Below, in pieces: positions 23,276 to 34,445 of a stretch of 64,000 nt of DNA; position 1 is the stretch's first letter; every line of letters starts with the position of its first letter. A program made the translations under genes and the position numbers. The notes beneath the pieces are model-generated. The model was not told the origin of the DNA and searched no databases. It saw nothing but the letters and a program-made list of their open reading frames with translations. Source of the DNA: Linnemannia hyalina (Eukaryota > Mortierellomycota > Mortierellomycetes > Mortierellales > Mortierellaceae); the NCBI GenBank assembly GCA_019671135.1, contig JAHRHY010000013.1, forward strand, positions 1,550,001 to 1,614,000, given 5' to 3'.

Positions 23276-26200
23276 AGCGGATCGACACACATTTTATTTA
23301 GAAGTCTGAGAAGTACGAGGAGCAAGAAGCAGGATCAGCATTTCTGGGAATCAAGCTGGACTGGACTGCATCCTTTTCTTTCAGCAAACCACCATCACCT
23401 ACCTCTTTCTGCTCCACCTCAGGAATCGACATATACGCACTCACACTTATCATCCGCCAGAACAACAAAGCACCACACATCCTTGATAGAGTTCACTCCC
23501 CCATCACCACCCAAAGCACATTTTCATAAACAAGCGAAAAAAATAGTAGTATTTCAACAGAAAATGGGGATATTGGTCGTGTGTAGATGCGGTTGGTTAT
23601 TTTTCGCGCACAACAGTGAACTGGCAGGTCAATTGGGTGCGTTTGTTGACAGTGCCTTTTCACAGAGCTCTCCCTTTTTGCATGCGAATCGCCATTCAAC
23701 AGTTGAAAACGACTATAGGTAACATTGATTTTTTTCTGGAACGAGGATGCGAGGGGGTTGAGAAGTAACTAGAAGGGTGGCGACGACAATGTTGATGTGT
23801 TTTTTCGGATTCCAACACTGTGGCATTTCCATTTCATGGGCGCAATCTTGTCACTCGCTACTACAGCACCAGCGGTGACTGTGGCATCAATGTCAGGTTC
23901 ATGGGAGACAAAATTCCACTATGAAAATGAGTTGGTCGTCTTGCTTCTCTATAGAGGTGTCGTTTTTTTTCGATAGAGAGAGTATGCTTGGTATCTTGCG
24001 CATCGATACCGTTTCTAGGCTCTGACAACATAGAGGTGATATTTGGTGTTTAGTGTTGCTGTTGGATGGCAACGTTGACTTTTACGAGGGGTTATGTCGA
24101 GGACGGACGAGTGACCAAGGTCGATGCCTCGTGTTGTGCAATCCTGGGGGCCCCTGTGGAGTGTCTATCACTGGTGGTTACGATCGTTCTAGTAGGGTCT
24201 GACGCGTCTCTGTTGGCGAGGAGGGGTGTCCCACGTCGGAATCGTTTTGGGACTCTAACGCGAGACAAATCATATACCGCGGATGTCAATCTTGAGGCCC
24301 GCTGTTGGACTTGATGCGGGCCTAACGGAGATTGCTACTTCAGTGAGGGTTTCTACGACGTTAGATCTGCCATTTTGAGGAGGCTCACCGACGCTTGGCG
24401 AGGTAACCGTAAGATCCAAAAAGGAAGACTTGGTCGTGATGCAAGCGTCTTGATGACGCCACGCTGACGACGCTGGGTAAGCCTCGAACCTCAATTGTAG
24501 CGAGGGGAATGATTGCTGACCTCTCACGCACTCGTGAAGAAATAGACAAGGGGACACAGACGCGAAAACCCTATCTGCGATTTTTTTGATGTGAGGTCGC
24601 CTGTGGACAGATGAGATGAGGCTGTTAGTAAGAAAGGCAAAGGCGATATCAATCCGACTCACCAAGGAAGGAGTACTGGGACGAGAGCGATCCGAGATGC
24701 GTCGGAAGAGGACTGGAGAGGTAGACAGGGTGTGGTGCATGAACTACACCAAAACAGATGGATATTTACATTAGTATGCGTAATGTGTAAAGAGTTCATG
24801 AATAAGACTTTAATGAGCAAAGCACGGATGTGTTACTTGGTGGAGGTCGCTGCACAAGGATGTGAATTATGTCACCTGGTGACCTTGAGTAAGCTGTGAT
24901 CGATAATTTGCAAGTGGCTTAGGATATGTAGGTCCTGTACCAAGATGAACCCGCCGCCAATACCTTCAAGGTGCGTCTCGCTGGCGAAGCTCCATGGCTT
25001 GAAGGCTTCATCCCGCATCCCCTTATCACTCTGCAGACGCCCTATTCCCCGAGGAATGTCTACTTTGACTATGAACCCAAGATCTTTTTCTATCCTGAAC
25101 GAACGTACAAAGACTGGCTTGAGATGGATGCACACACAACACTTGTTTCACTGGCGAGTGCTTTAACAATAACGCATTAGTCGGCACCAGCGGGAAACAT
25201 CGCTTCAGGGTACTTTTCTAATTGCAAAGCGACTATTGCCCAACCACCCATAGTTAGAATGTGTGTACGTGAAAAACATAACTGAAAAGACAAACATTAC
25301 TTTTCAAGCGTTATCACTCCCTTGTTGCTCTTGACGAGACGAAGAGGACCACGCGATCCGCTTCTCGATCCCTCTTTTCTTCATCGAGATACGGTCATTT
25401 ACATCGGCCTCGTCCTGACTTTAACCCTTTTTTTCTCGAGATTCCACACAATTTCTTTGTTCACTGCCACTGAGGTGGTATTCAGAAAGACTTCCTCTAT
25501 CCAACCAGCTTGTTCTTTTTGCTCTGTTGCACCTCCTTGTCATGGGCATGGAGTTTTGTTTTGCATGAATTAGCCATCATTATGCCTTTTCCGTTTTTTT
25601 TTTTACTTTTTTGCCACCGGGGTGTCATTCAGCGACCTCTTTTCTATCAGACTGCACTCAGCACCTCTACCTAATGCCAGTTCCTGTTTTTGCCATTCCG
25701 GTCATTAACATGAAAAGTGGATGATGGAGGCATTAACAAAAATTAAGATTTTTCAGTCACAACTTCACGTACAACGCCCTCACATCGTAACTATGGGTGG
25801 TCGGGCAATAGTATTTCTTTGTGTGTTGCAAGCACACTACACTTTGAAGATTGGGGGACAGTAGGTGCGTTGGCTATGTCTGCAGTGACGTAATTTTCGC
25901 GCCCATTGTCCTCCTTTCATTTCGTAGTATTCGAATAAAGCGTCCTTTTTCGATTCTATCATCACCTCACTATTTTAATTGGCACCTACTCCTACTTCTC
26001 ACTCAGCAATCATACAACTACCGTAGTCGAAGTCAAGGTTCACCCTATCAGTTCTTGTTGCTCCTAACGTGCCTGAGAGGGTGGGATGCTTAGCATCACT
26101 GCCGTGAGTTCATACGGGTGTCACCTTTCAGCCACTGTCCAGAAGCCCTCTGCGTCTGGTTATGCTCATTGTTGCTCATCTGATGCCTCTTAGGTGGTAG

Positions 26201-26316
26201 CAGAGTGGGGAGCTTTTTTTTTTCTTTTTTTTTTCTTCAAGTTCCATGCCCCTCTTGCAGCCGATGTAATATGTTAGGGCAGTGGCTACTAACACTCTAC
26301 CTGACAAAACACCAGG
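23276..26316. other. Gene-poor spacer, unassigned fragments
   Basis: About 3 kb with no gene I can support. Two open stretches deserve mention: a 156-codon minus frame at 24270-24740 with no recognisable domain, and a plus frame at about 24943-25180 whose wording (VRLAGEAPWLEGFIPHPLIT, RNVYFDYEPKIFFYPERTYK) looks like real protein but has no start and no family I recognise. A 71-base repeat shared with 44528-44598 lies at 25849-25919. The spacer marks the change from compact housekeeping DNA to repeat-rich DNA. Confidence 0.5.
25849..25919 (+). repeat. 71-bp dispersed repeat, copy 1
   Basis: Identical over 71 bases to the reverse complement of 44528-44598. It includes a TGACGTAA site. Sequence diverges at once on both sides, so this is a short shared block and not part of a longer visible duplication. 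Confidence 0.9.
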
Positions 26317-27277
26317 ATGAAGTCTTTCAACGAATTTATTAGCACGGACAAGCACAAGCACGCTTCCTTTGACCAGATCTATGCATGCTATATGTCGTAT
26401 CTCGGTCGTTTGAGTCGATATAGAAGTGAGACGGCAAAGCAGGAGACGCCCACGCTCGAGGAATGCCGCAAGTTTTACAAGGATATGCTCGCCCAAGGAA
26501 CAGCGAGTCAAGCACTGGGTTGCGCCACGAAAATTGTTCGCGTTGCTGTGGACCAGCATACGGACGGTAAGAATCGAAGTCTTAGAATATTTTTTTAACA
26601 AATCTCAAGGGCTACACTAATCATCGCACTCGGATGTAATTATAGACACTACCAACGCGTTAACCAAAAGCGACGCCTCGACCAGATCGACCAACACGAC
26701 CGCCACCAGCGCGACCACCACCAGCACGACAGCCGGCTTCACCAGTACAACCCCAGGTTCCACAGTCCCCAGCGCCCAATCCAGTGGTTCGTTAATGCTC
26801 TTCTTTCTTTCCCTGTCATGATAAATCTTGATAGATGGGTGCTAACAAATCTGTTATGATTGCTTTCGCAATTAGACCAGTCAATAACAACCAACCAAGA
26901 CGAGAACGACGACGATGATCAAGAGGAGTTCGCCCTAGTAGCAAGCTGCACCCCGTTTGCCCATTTAGTTATGAAGCTATACAAGAAGGTAGGCATGGTG
27001 CCATTATCTTCTCTCTTCACTATGTTAATTTTGGCATTTATTGATCTCTTCTGTCTGATATCTGATATATATTATTTTTAACTCTGTCCATTAGTACGGT
27101 CACACCATTCATCCTAGCAATGGTATCATAGAGAACCATGTCAAAACTACTCTACAAATGGTCAAGAAAGATGTCGAGGCACTTGGGATGAAAATCTCCC
27201 ATTTTTATTCAGTTATCAATAAATACTTGAACTGTATCATTGCACAACCCATCTCCATTCTCATTACTTTTTGCTAA
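26317..27277 (+). CDS. Unrecognised protein, four exons, probably 3' truncated
   Basis: Exons 26317-26566, 26646-26786, 26876-26988 and 27095-27277 join in phase with GT-AG borders to 228 residues. It begins MKSFNEFISTDKHKHASFDQ, has a Thr/Ser-rich middle and an acidic patch (QDENDDDDQEE), then FAHLVMKLYKKYGHTIHPSN. I do not recognise the family. The last exon runs into sequence beside a Ty3/Gypsy integrase fragment, and the ending ISILITFC looks unlike the rest, so the original C-terminus was probably lost by that insertion. The consistent splice phases are the main reason to accept it. Confidence 0.6.
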
Positions 27278-27285
27278 TGGACTCA

Positions 27286-27947
27286 GTAACTTTCGTGATG
27301 AACACAATCCACCCTCACAAAAGCAATTGGTCGAACGACTAGAACACATGACCAAAGTATTCTTCCCAGCAATTAGAGGAAAGAGTGACAAAAATCAACA
27401 ATGAATGATTGAATGCTTCAACAGAACATTATTACTAAATGAGCTCCCTTACTTAGCAAAAATAATGACACTTGATCCTATACTTGGTGACAAATTAACA
27501 CCTAGGTATGAAGGACCATACACTGTTGTGCACCGCAACGCCGGTGGAGCATCCATCCTACGTGATGGCACAGGAGCCCTTCTTGAGCGATACTATGCAC
27601 CATCTCAACTCACACTTGTCCTTGATGACACTGGTGAATCAAATACACATGAAGTAGAAAAAATCATTGCAAGCAGACCACATCTCCTTGAACCAAAAAA
27701 AAAAAAAAAGAAAGGTACACTTGGTCAAATGGAAAAATTATTCCAGCAGGTTGAACACCTGAGAACCAGAGGAAAACTTTATTGAACAAACAGCAATCAC
27801 TGACTATTGGAAAAACACAAAAAGCATATCAGCGCACAGCCTAACCTCTGCAACATCCGTGAAGATGTCATTCTTGATGATCCAGAATCAGAATACGGAT
27901 CAGAAAATGAGACAAACAGTAATGTGAACAATAACAAGAACACCTAA
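27286..27947 (+). mobile_element. Ty3/Gypsy integrase C-terminus with chromodomain, broken
   Basis: Remnant of a chromovirus-type LTR retrotransposon. The frame shows the integrase C-terminal GPY/F-like segment KLTPRYEGPYTVVHRNAGGA and GALLERYYAPSQLTLVL, then a chromodomain start EVEKIIASR. After a run of 15 or so A bases at about 27693-27708 the chromodomain continues in another frame (VHLVKWKNYSSRLNTWEPEE, then NFIEQTAITDYW), so the homopolymer hides a frameshift. An in-frame TGA stands just before MIECFNRT at 27402-27404. No LTR is visible. Dead fragment. Confidence 0.85.
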
Positions 27948-28329
27948 AAGAAAACGCATACAAGCACGTAACATAAAAGACAAGTAAAATATGATGGATC
28001 ACCATTGAAAAAAGGTCATTTCTCTATCCATTCACCTCACTGCATTTCTTTGTCCACGAGCTTGTGCCTCGTTCTCACAGGGGGAAGAGAGCTGTTGCAT
28101 CTCAATGTATGTCCACACACTCCCAATTCTCTATTAAGGGTAGTAGTCATCAGTCCTTATATATTCTCATCGGGCTCAACAAAGACCCCCAGCTTCTTTC
28201 TCATCATTTTCCTCTCCCCAGCTGTTCATATCACACCCAGTACAACGGTTTCTCCCAAGTTCTCGTTCCTAACAGCTGGAAGCAAGAGAACCGAATTCGA
28301 AATCACAGCTTCCGCGGCACCCGGACTGT

Positions 28330-29440
28330 GCAGGATTCGCACCAAGATGACCAAGGGAGTGAACCTCAGCCATGAGAGAGTGGCGGTCTTTTGCTGTGAC
28401 GGTGAACCGAGGAACCGATTTGCCTTGAAGCATGTGAATGTAACCGTACACTTTGATTGGTGTTTTTTGTTTAAGTCGGTCAGCCCAGAGTTTCTGAGGA
28501 AACTGACGCGATAACGCATCTGGCAGCACATTGAGTACACCAGGGCGGTATACAATGTTGAATGAGTAGGCATGATGGTATCAAACCAGGTGGCCATCAT
28601 CGAGTTCAGATCTTGCTTCGAGTGAAGAAAAGTGAGAGCCCGATGATCATTGAACAACGTCAAACGGTAACCCCAGATACTGATGGAATTTTTTCAAAGC
28701 AAAAACTGTCGCTAGTAACTCCTTCATAATAGCGGAATATTTTCTCCCTCGGTCTTGCAGAGTGCGTGCCATGAAAGAAAGGTAGTTGACGTTCGCGGGA
28801 ACGGACTGCATATCCTTCGGTTCGGGTACGCCTTCCGGCAACTGATACAGAACTGCACCAATTCCAATATTGGACGCGTCCGTCGCAACGTAAAACGGCC
28901 GACTGAGGTCTGGGAAAGATAACACGGGAGCTCGCACAAGCAGTTCCTTGAGTCCATTGAAAGAATCCATTTCATCTTTTGATAATTTAAATGTTCCTTC
29001 TCTATGACGAAGCGCACCAAGGGGAGCAGCGATGGTACTGTAGAGAGGGATGTATTCACGGAAGAAATTGAGCGTTCCCAGATACGATTGCACTTGCTTA
29101 GCAGTGGCAGATGGAGCCCATTCGTGAATGTTAGCCAACTTGGTGGGGTCGACTTTCTTTCCAAAGAGATCGACAATGAATCCCAGCAGAGAAATCTGTG
29201 TGCTGAAGAAATTGCACTTGCTCTTGTTGATGATCAATTTTGCTTCATTGAGTCTTTCGATCACACATTTAACGTGAGCTTCATGTTCTTCTCTGCTTTT
29301 CGAAAATATCACAATGTCATCGATAAAGTTCAACACAAAAGGTAGATCGCCGAGAATGCGAGACATACCTCTTTGGAACAGACTCGAGAGCGGCTTCAAA
29401 CCAAAGGGAGCCTTTTTGAACATGTACTGTACTGTGATTT
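28330..29440 (-). mobile_element. Ty3/Gypsy reverse transcriptase-RNase H fragment
   Basis: A 258-codon frame (29423-28647) holds the reverse transcriptase palm and thumb (YMFKKAPFGLKPLSSLFQRG, then FVLNFIDDIVIFS with the catalytic DD) and the RNase H start (FYVATDASNIGIGAVLYQLP). It continues in other frames through KVYGYIHM and ends in an integrase zinc-binding remnant (HSLMAEVHSLGHLGA). At least two frameshifts. It is truncated at both ends and lies in the opposite direction to the integrase fragment at 27286-27947, so the two are different insertions or a rearranged one. Confidence 0.88.
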
Positions 29441-29545
29441 GATTGATACAAAAAAGAGTGAAGGTGAGAATGGAGATTCACGGGCGGTAAGATCGAATCA
29501 CAACCTTTCTGAAAAAAGAATGCATGCGAAAAGAAGGAGTCGTAC

Positions 29546-29771
29546 GGGTAGTGGGTCCCTCGGGGGAACCGCCGCAGGGGAACTTGTAGCCCTTGTAGTC
29601 GACGAAGACGTGGATGCGTCCGTGGAATCGTTTGGTGGCGTAACCTCCGCGAGGGGTAGGGTAGAGCATGGCCATATGTGCATCGGCCTGCTTTGGGGCC
29701 AAGGGGGCGAGGATGACCAGACCAAGGCACAACAGCCAGGAAGTCTTGGGTGTAGTTGAGAATGCGGACAT
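29546..29771 (-). pseudogene. LPMO-like secreted protein, first exon only
   Basis: Starts MSAFSTTPKTSWLLCLGLVI, a signal peptide, and the cleavage site ADA is followed by HMAMLYPTPRGGYATKRFHG. A histidine as first mature residue, followed by YPxPRGG and KFPCGGSPEGP, fits copper lytic polysaccharide monooxygenase-like or chitin-binding secreted proteins of zygomycete fungi. The exon ends at a GTACGA donor (29546). About 100 bases beyond, the Ty3/Gypsy reverse transcriptase fragment begins, and I find no second exon. Most likely the gene was cut by that insertion. The exact AA family cannot be decided from this piece. Confidence 0.65.
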
Positions 29772-30751
29772 CTTCCCCGTGTTTAAAAAAATAATCACGC
29801 ACAAACTACGGGTAATGCTTATTCCTCATACGAATGTGGTTGTTTTTTTTTTAAACAATAATAACAAACAAGCCAGGTTTGAAGGGTCGTTTTTGCATCT
29901 CTGTGGCGGAGCCTAGAAGAATGATCTGTAAAGGAATGTACATTCGCGGCAGCGTCGATTTTTTATCACGCTACAGAAATGTCGGAGGAGTTTACATTAG
30001 CTGGGTCTAGATAATAGTTATGCGACATTCCGCTTCACCCTCTCTAATAATAACTTTTAGCCAAATTTTAGGTTTGACGCACAAAGCCCGTGTGATTGGA
30101 TTGCACTGGGGCGGGAACAGGTGGGCACATCTAGAGTCCCTTGGCTGTGTCGAATAATAGGCTTTAGCCGTCATTTCATTCGGCATCGCCAACCATCCGC
30201 CCAGACCACTGAAGATAAGTCTACCTTGACAAAACCCGATGCTTTGCCCTGCCCTGCCCATCTCTTCGTGCTAAGAACCAATGAGTATGCTTGCTTTTTG
30301 TTTTCTATTTTTTTGGCTTTCAGCACAGGCCCTGACAATTCATTTGTCTAGGCCTTCACATGGCAACTCGTTTGCAGAGACTCCGAGTCTTTTCTTATTA
30401 ATACCCTACCCTACAAGGTGGGATCAGCTGGCTGCTGAGATGGGGGGCATGGTGTTTCGATCGACCATTATTTTCCAAAAAAACAAAGGCTTGATTCACC
30501 ATTAGCTCTTGTCGAAAGACACATTTTCTCGTCCCTTTTGTTTTATCTATTCTTTCTTCGCTTCTTCTCTCTCCCCTTCTTCTCTCTCCCCTTCTCCAAG
30601 TCACACACACACACACACACACACAACCTTTCAAGTCACCACATCTCCTGATAACCGTAATCATTACACTTATTGCTGCACGAAGACGTCGGAACGCCAG
30701 CAACCAAACAGCACCAAGGGACCTGGAACAGACTCGGAACAGGACCAAATC
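29772..30751. other. Intergenic and promoter of the repeat-bearing membrane protein
   Basis: No gene seen between the LPMO-like exon and the next start. A pyrimidine-rich leader with a (CA)n run (30604-30625) precedes the ATG at 30752. Open frames in the leader are artefacts. Confidence 0.5.
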
Positions 30752-31807
30752 ATGTCATCCATGGAGAACACGAGCAAGGGACGAGCGCTCGCCGGGTTCA
30801 CACAGACCACAAAGGATAAACAGGAACCACAGTTTGTTCCAGTCTCCCCTCAAGACCATATCCAGCAGTTACAGCATGAGTTGACCATTTATCAGGAACA
30901 GCTCCCTAACCAAAACAGCCCGCAGTACAACCCTACCAATCCCCATAAGCACCCATCCTCGGCTTTGCGAGGTCCTCAAGGCCCTGGAGACCTTGTCGCA
31001 CCATCTTCTCCTAAAACTGACCCATCCAAAGGTCCTCAAGGCCCTGGAGACCTTGTCGCACCATCTTCTCCTACAACTGACCCATCCAAAGGTCCTCAAG
31101 GCCCTGGAGACCTTGTCGCACCATCTTCTCCTACAACTGACCCATCCAAAGGTCCTCAAGGCCCTGGAGACCTTGTCGCATCATCTTCTCCCACAACTGA
31201 CCCATCCGAACAATCATGCTGGTCGATCGTCGGAGACCAACAGGCCTGGATCGCCCTCTTCTACATGATGTTTGTCCTCCTACCCTGGACAACCTTTTGC
31301 TATGTCTGGGTTCTCACCTTCGGTCTGGTTGCTATGGTTCTGATGATCATCCCGCCCATCGGCTACCTCTTCACCGTCTTTGCTGTCTTCTCAATCCGCG
31401 CCTTGGCCCGCGTCGACCTGGTCCTCTCGAGACTCCTCGTCTCGGACTCAGTCGCCATAAAGTACCCTTACTTCACATCCAATGTTTTTATTGCGCCCGA
31501 ACCAGGCCCCGCCCGTCAATGTCGTCACAAGAACCTCTGGCACCAAGGCGCAATCCATATCAAGACCATTCTGGATGGTCATACCTCCAATGGCTTCGTT
31601 TACTTTGTCGTCTGGAAGATGTTGTTTGCGATCCCTATCTTTACAGCTACTGTTATTCTATTTTGTTTGAACGTGCCCTTTATGGTTTGCTTCTTGCCCT
31701 CGCTGGTGAATGTTTCTAAGGCCTTTGCAACCTGGCAGTACCGTTGGGCTGTTACTTGGCTCAGTGGCAAGTCTGCTCCCATTTCCTCTAACGCCCTTTT
31801 TTCATGA
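30752..31807 (+). CDS. Membrane protein with putative sensor-like domain, 351 aa
   Basis: Uninterrupted frame from MSSMENTSKGRALAGFTQTT; an upstream extension is open but reads through pyrimidine leader and a (CA)n run, so I start here. Residues 1-73 are hydrophilic, 74-153 are four 20-residue repeats (GPQGPGDLVAPSSPTTDPSK), and the rest is a membrane domain with about four hydrophobic segments: WIALFYMMFVLLPWTTFCYV, WVLTFGLVAMVLMIIPPIGY, VYFVVWKMLFAIPIFTATVI and VPFMVCFLPSLVN. The pattern of two spans followed by ALARVDLVLSRLLV resembles the putative-sensor membrane domain (Pfam PF13796 type). Function unknown; the assignment is from pattern only. Confidence 0.7.
   Translation: MSSMENTSKGRALAGFTQTTKDKQEPQFVPVSPQDHIQQLQHELTIYQEQLPNQNSPQYNPTNPHKHPSSALRGPQGPGDLVAPSSPKTDPSKGPQGPGDLVAPSSPTTDPSKGPQGPGDLVAPSSPTTDPSKGPQGPGDLVASSSPTTDPSEQSCWSIVGDQQAWIALFYMMFVLLPWTTFCYVWVLTFGLVAMVLMIIPPIGYLFTVFAVFSIRALARVDLVLSRLLVSDSVAIKYPYFTSNVFIAPEPGPARQCRHKNLWHQGAIHIKTILDGHTSNGFVYFVVWKMLFAIPIFTATVILFCLNVPFMVCFLPSLVNVSKAFATWQYRWAVTWLSGKSAPISSNALFS
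30971..31210 (+). repeat. 4 x 60-bp coding minisatellite
   Basis: Four head-to-tail 60-base units beginning GGTCCTCAAGGCCCTGGAGA at 30971, 31031, 31091 and 31151. Units 2 and 3 are identical; units 1 and 4 differ by a few bases. The unit is a multiple of three and encodes a 20-residue collagen-like Gly-Pro-rich peptide, so copy number can change without breaking the frame. Confidence 0.95.
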
Positions 31808-32032
31808 TCAAAAAACTCCTCTTTGTAAATTTTTTTTCCTGTCATGCATTCACTACAACAACATATGGTAACTGTAGATAGTTTTGTGTTGTAAGTGGCT
31901 TATTTTTGTCAATAACAGAAAAATTGTTATACACATGATCGATAGTTGACAATAAAATGAAATCTGCTCGCACCTCTGAACTGTTACTGTCACATCGCGT
32001 AATGTCAAATGAGGGTGATGTTGGAATAATAA
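31808..32032. other. Intergenic, AT-rich
   Basis: Short spacer between the membrane protein and the fold-back element. Nothing recognised. Confidence 0.5.
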
Positions 32033-32803
32033 TGTTACAAAAAGATGTGGTGGCTAGGCAGTGGCGGCGATGCCTTAAGTTAGCAGTCATATTCTTTAGT
32101 AGATAGTATTACTGTAGTGCGCCGAGCCCTCTTGTATGCTCTTTGTCCTTTTACACATCACTTCTTGGACGAGAGCAGTATTGACAAGAGTTTCGCTGGC
32201 GCGCTGCAGGTAACAACCCCCTCTTTAATAATATGAATACAAGGTCATTTTACACATCACTTCTTGGACGAGAGCTGTATTGACAAGAGTTTCGCTGGCG
32301 CGCTGCAGTGTATCGTTTCGTGTGATTCTTTTAGGACGCTATTATCACTTCCCCCTCCCCCCCCCCCCCCCGTACCAATTGAGGACTTAACAGCGGTCCT
32401 ACAACTCTGGCCGTCGACCCTCTCCCCTGAGTAACAGCGTTACCGGATTATTATTAACTTAAGGGCTACTAACTAGTTGTTGTTACTCAGGGGAGAGGGT
32501 CGAAGGCCAGAGTTGTAGGACTGCTGTTATATCCTCAATTGGTACGGGGGGGAGGAGTTGTAGGTTGAGGGGGTTGATAGTTGGGGGTAGTGATAATAGC
32601 GTCCTAAAGAACCACACGAAACGATATACTGCAGCGCGCCAGCGAAACTCTTGTCAATACTGCTCTCGTCCAAGAAGTGATGTGTAAAAGGACAAAGAGC
32701 AGACAAGAGGGCTCGGCGCACTACTAATACTATCTACTAAAGAATATGACTGCTAACCTAAGGCATCGCCGCCACTGCCTAGCCACCACATCTTTTTGTA
32801 ACA
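32033..32803. mobile_element. 0.77-kb fold-back (long inverted repeat) element
   Basis: The left arm begins TGTTACAAAAAGATGTGGTG and the right arm ends with its reverse complement. The arms are about 350 bases each and meet around 32440-32470 (CTCTCCCCTGAGTAAC facing GTTACTCAGGGGAGAG). The left arm also carries an internal duplication of about 60 bases (32150-32209 and 32248-32307, TTTTACACATCACTTCTTGG). There is no coding capacity. A half copy at 34446-34757 shares the same outer end. This is a non-autonomous fold-back or MITE-like element. I see no clear target-site duplication. Confidence 0.88.
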
Positions 32804-33225
32804 TGGTTACAGCCGTGTGAATTGGAAAGCATGCATCAAGTCCTGTTTAGGTTTCTGTCGTGAACTCGGACTAGGCAGAGCAGGGATGACCTTTCCCACG
32901 ACAGGGTAAGGCGATGGGAAGTGAAGGGGGAAGTGCAATGCAGGGGACAGAGGTTCAAGGTGTTGAAGAAGTATTATTCAAGTGCTAGGTGAAGAACTAA
33001 ACTAGGAGGGAGAAGTTAATCGTTTTACATAATAAACGGTGTAGCTGTGTATTTCAAATGAGGGTGGATTTTATTACTGTGTTAGACAGTAGCAAAAGAA
33101 GTGGTAAAAGAAGTGGCAAAAAGAAGTGGCAAATCGAAGGCATTTGTGTTCATATGGCTGTGCGACCAAATAGGGAGATTGACTTGGGATTCGCTTAACC
33201 TTCGATGGGCGCGACAGTTTCAGAG
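32804..33225. other. Intergenic
   Basis: Nothing recognised apart from a short internal echo (AAATGAGGGTG occurs at about 32009 and 33057). Confidence 0.5.
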
Positions 33226-33588
33226 TTATTTGCATTCCTCAAAACATTTTACCCTACTAGAATCTAGTATTCGAGCTACGTCTTCTGTTCTAAATTGAGA
33301 ATAAGGCTTTTTCGCAGCGCGGCGAGCCGTCATCCTTATAAGCTCCGTGACGTCATCACACTCCGTGGCTTCTCCTGTACGAGCCGATACATCATTCACC
33401 GATTCAGTGTAACTCGCCATAACATCCGCTTTTAAAGCCATATGGTCGGCTTGATAGTTAAGTTCATTCCGCACACAGGCTCCTTTTTGGTTCATCCATG
33501 GTACATCCCTATCCCTCAGACGATTCGCCCCTTGTGCGGCTCCCAAACCGAAAAGAGCGCAGAAAATAAGCAAGTGTCTGTACTGCAT
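33226..33588 (-). CDS. Small secreted protein, 120 aa
   Basis: Starts MQYRHLLIFCALFGLGAAQG, a clear signal peptide; a Met four codons upstream is also possible. The mature part (ANRLRDRDVPWMNQKGACVR onward) is about 100 residues with four cysteines (ACVRN, ECDDV, KCFEEC). It has no family I recognise. Size, secretion signal and position among repeats fit a small secreted or effector-like protein. A single exon runs to the stop at 33226. Confidence 0.6.
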   Translation of the reverse strand: MQYRHLLIFCALFGLGAAQGANRLRDRDVPWMNQKGACVRNELNYQADHMALKADVMASYTESVNDVSARTGEATECDDVTELIRMTARRAAKKPYSQFRTEDVARILDSSRVKCFEECK

Positions 33589-33974
33589 TGCTGAAAACAC
33601 AAAGGTTGATATGTAAAGGGTCTTAGTATGAGCATCCTCATGTTAATTGCAATGATACCAGGCCGCGGGGTGATCAGTGCTGTGAAATTACCTGTGAGGG
33701 GATCTTGTGTGGGTTCTAGTGATAGTATGTGTGAGGTTCTTGTGAGGTCTCCGCTACAGATTCGCGTGGATTTCTTGAAAAGGTTCGTTGGAGCGCTTCC
33801 TGCGAAGTGGCTATGCCGAGTGTTGTTGTTATCTTGAAAATATTGGTTTAGTGGTGGTGCATGACATTCGAAGCTGTCTGCTTTTATACCAAGTACGCTC
33901 CCATTGACAACGCTCACATGTAACATATGGTAAGAGGAAGGCTAGCATCAATTAAAGCACAAGGTATGGCCATA

Positions 33975-34310
33975 CATCTTTGACATATTGTCAAATATCG
34001 CGGAGGGTCCATTTCTGTCCAAGAAATGCCAGGGAACAAAACATGTGTTCAAGTGGAGCTCTTCTTGAAAGCAAAAAAAGATACAAGCAAGGCATGGTCA
34101 AAAAAAAAGAGATGCCAGGGGAGGAACAGAAAAAAAAGATGTTAGGGGAAGGACAGAGAAAAAAGATATGATGGGAGGACAAAAAAGAGATGTCAAGAGA
34201 GGACAGAAGATGTCAGGGGAAGGACAGAGAAAAAAGGATTAAGGAGAAAGACCGACGATTTAAAGGAAGGTAAAGAGAAAAAATGATGCTAGGAGTGGGA
34301 CAAAGAAAAG
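33975..34310. repeat. Degenerate purine minisatellite, block 1
   Basis: Imperfect tandem units built on GATGTCAGGGGAGGGACAGA followed by an A run, about 25-40 bases each. The same family resumes at 34790-34995, on the other side of the half fold-back copy. Confidence 0.8.
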
Positions 34311-34445
34311 ACAATGTCAGTCGACACTTTGTTCACTTACACTACCATTTCTTTTACTTGAGGATAAGTTTATTTCAGTCTCAGCTACGCGCATCTTCCG
34401 AAACTGGTCTACGCGTAAACATGGCTTTGTTCGGTTTCGTGATAT

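Noticed and set aside
30509..30751. Longer N-terminus for the repeat-bearing membrane protein
   Set aside because: The extension reads a pyrimidine-rich leader and a (CA)n run (SPSHTHTHTH), so it is untranslated sequence.
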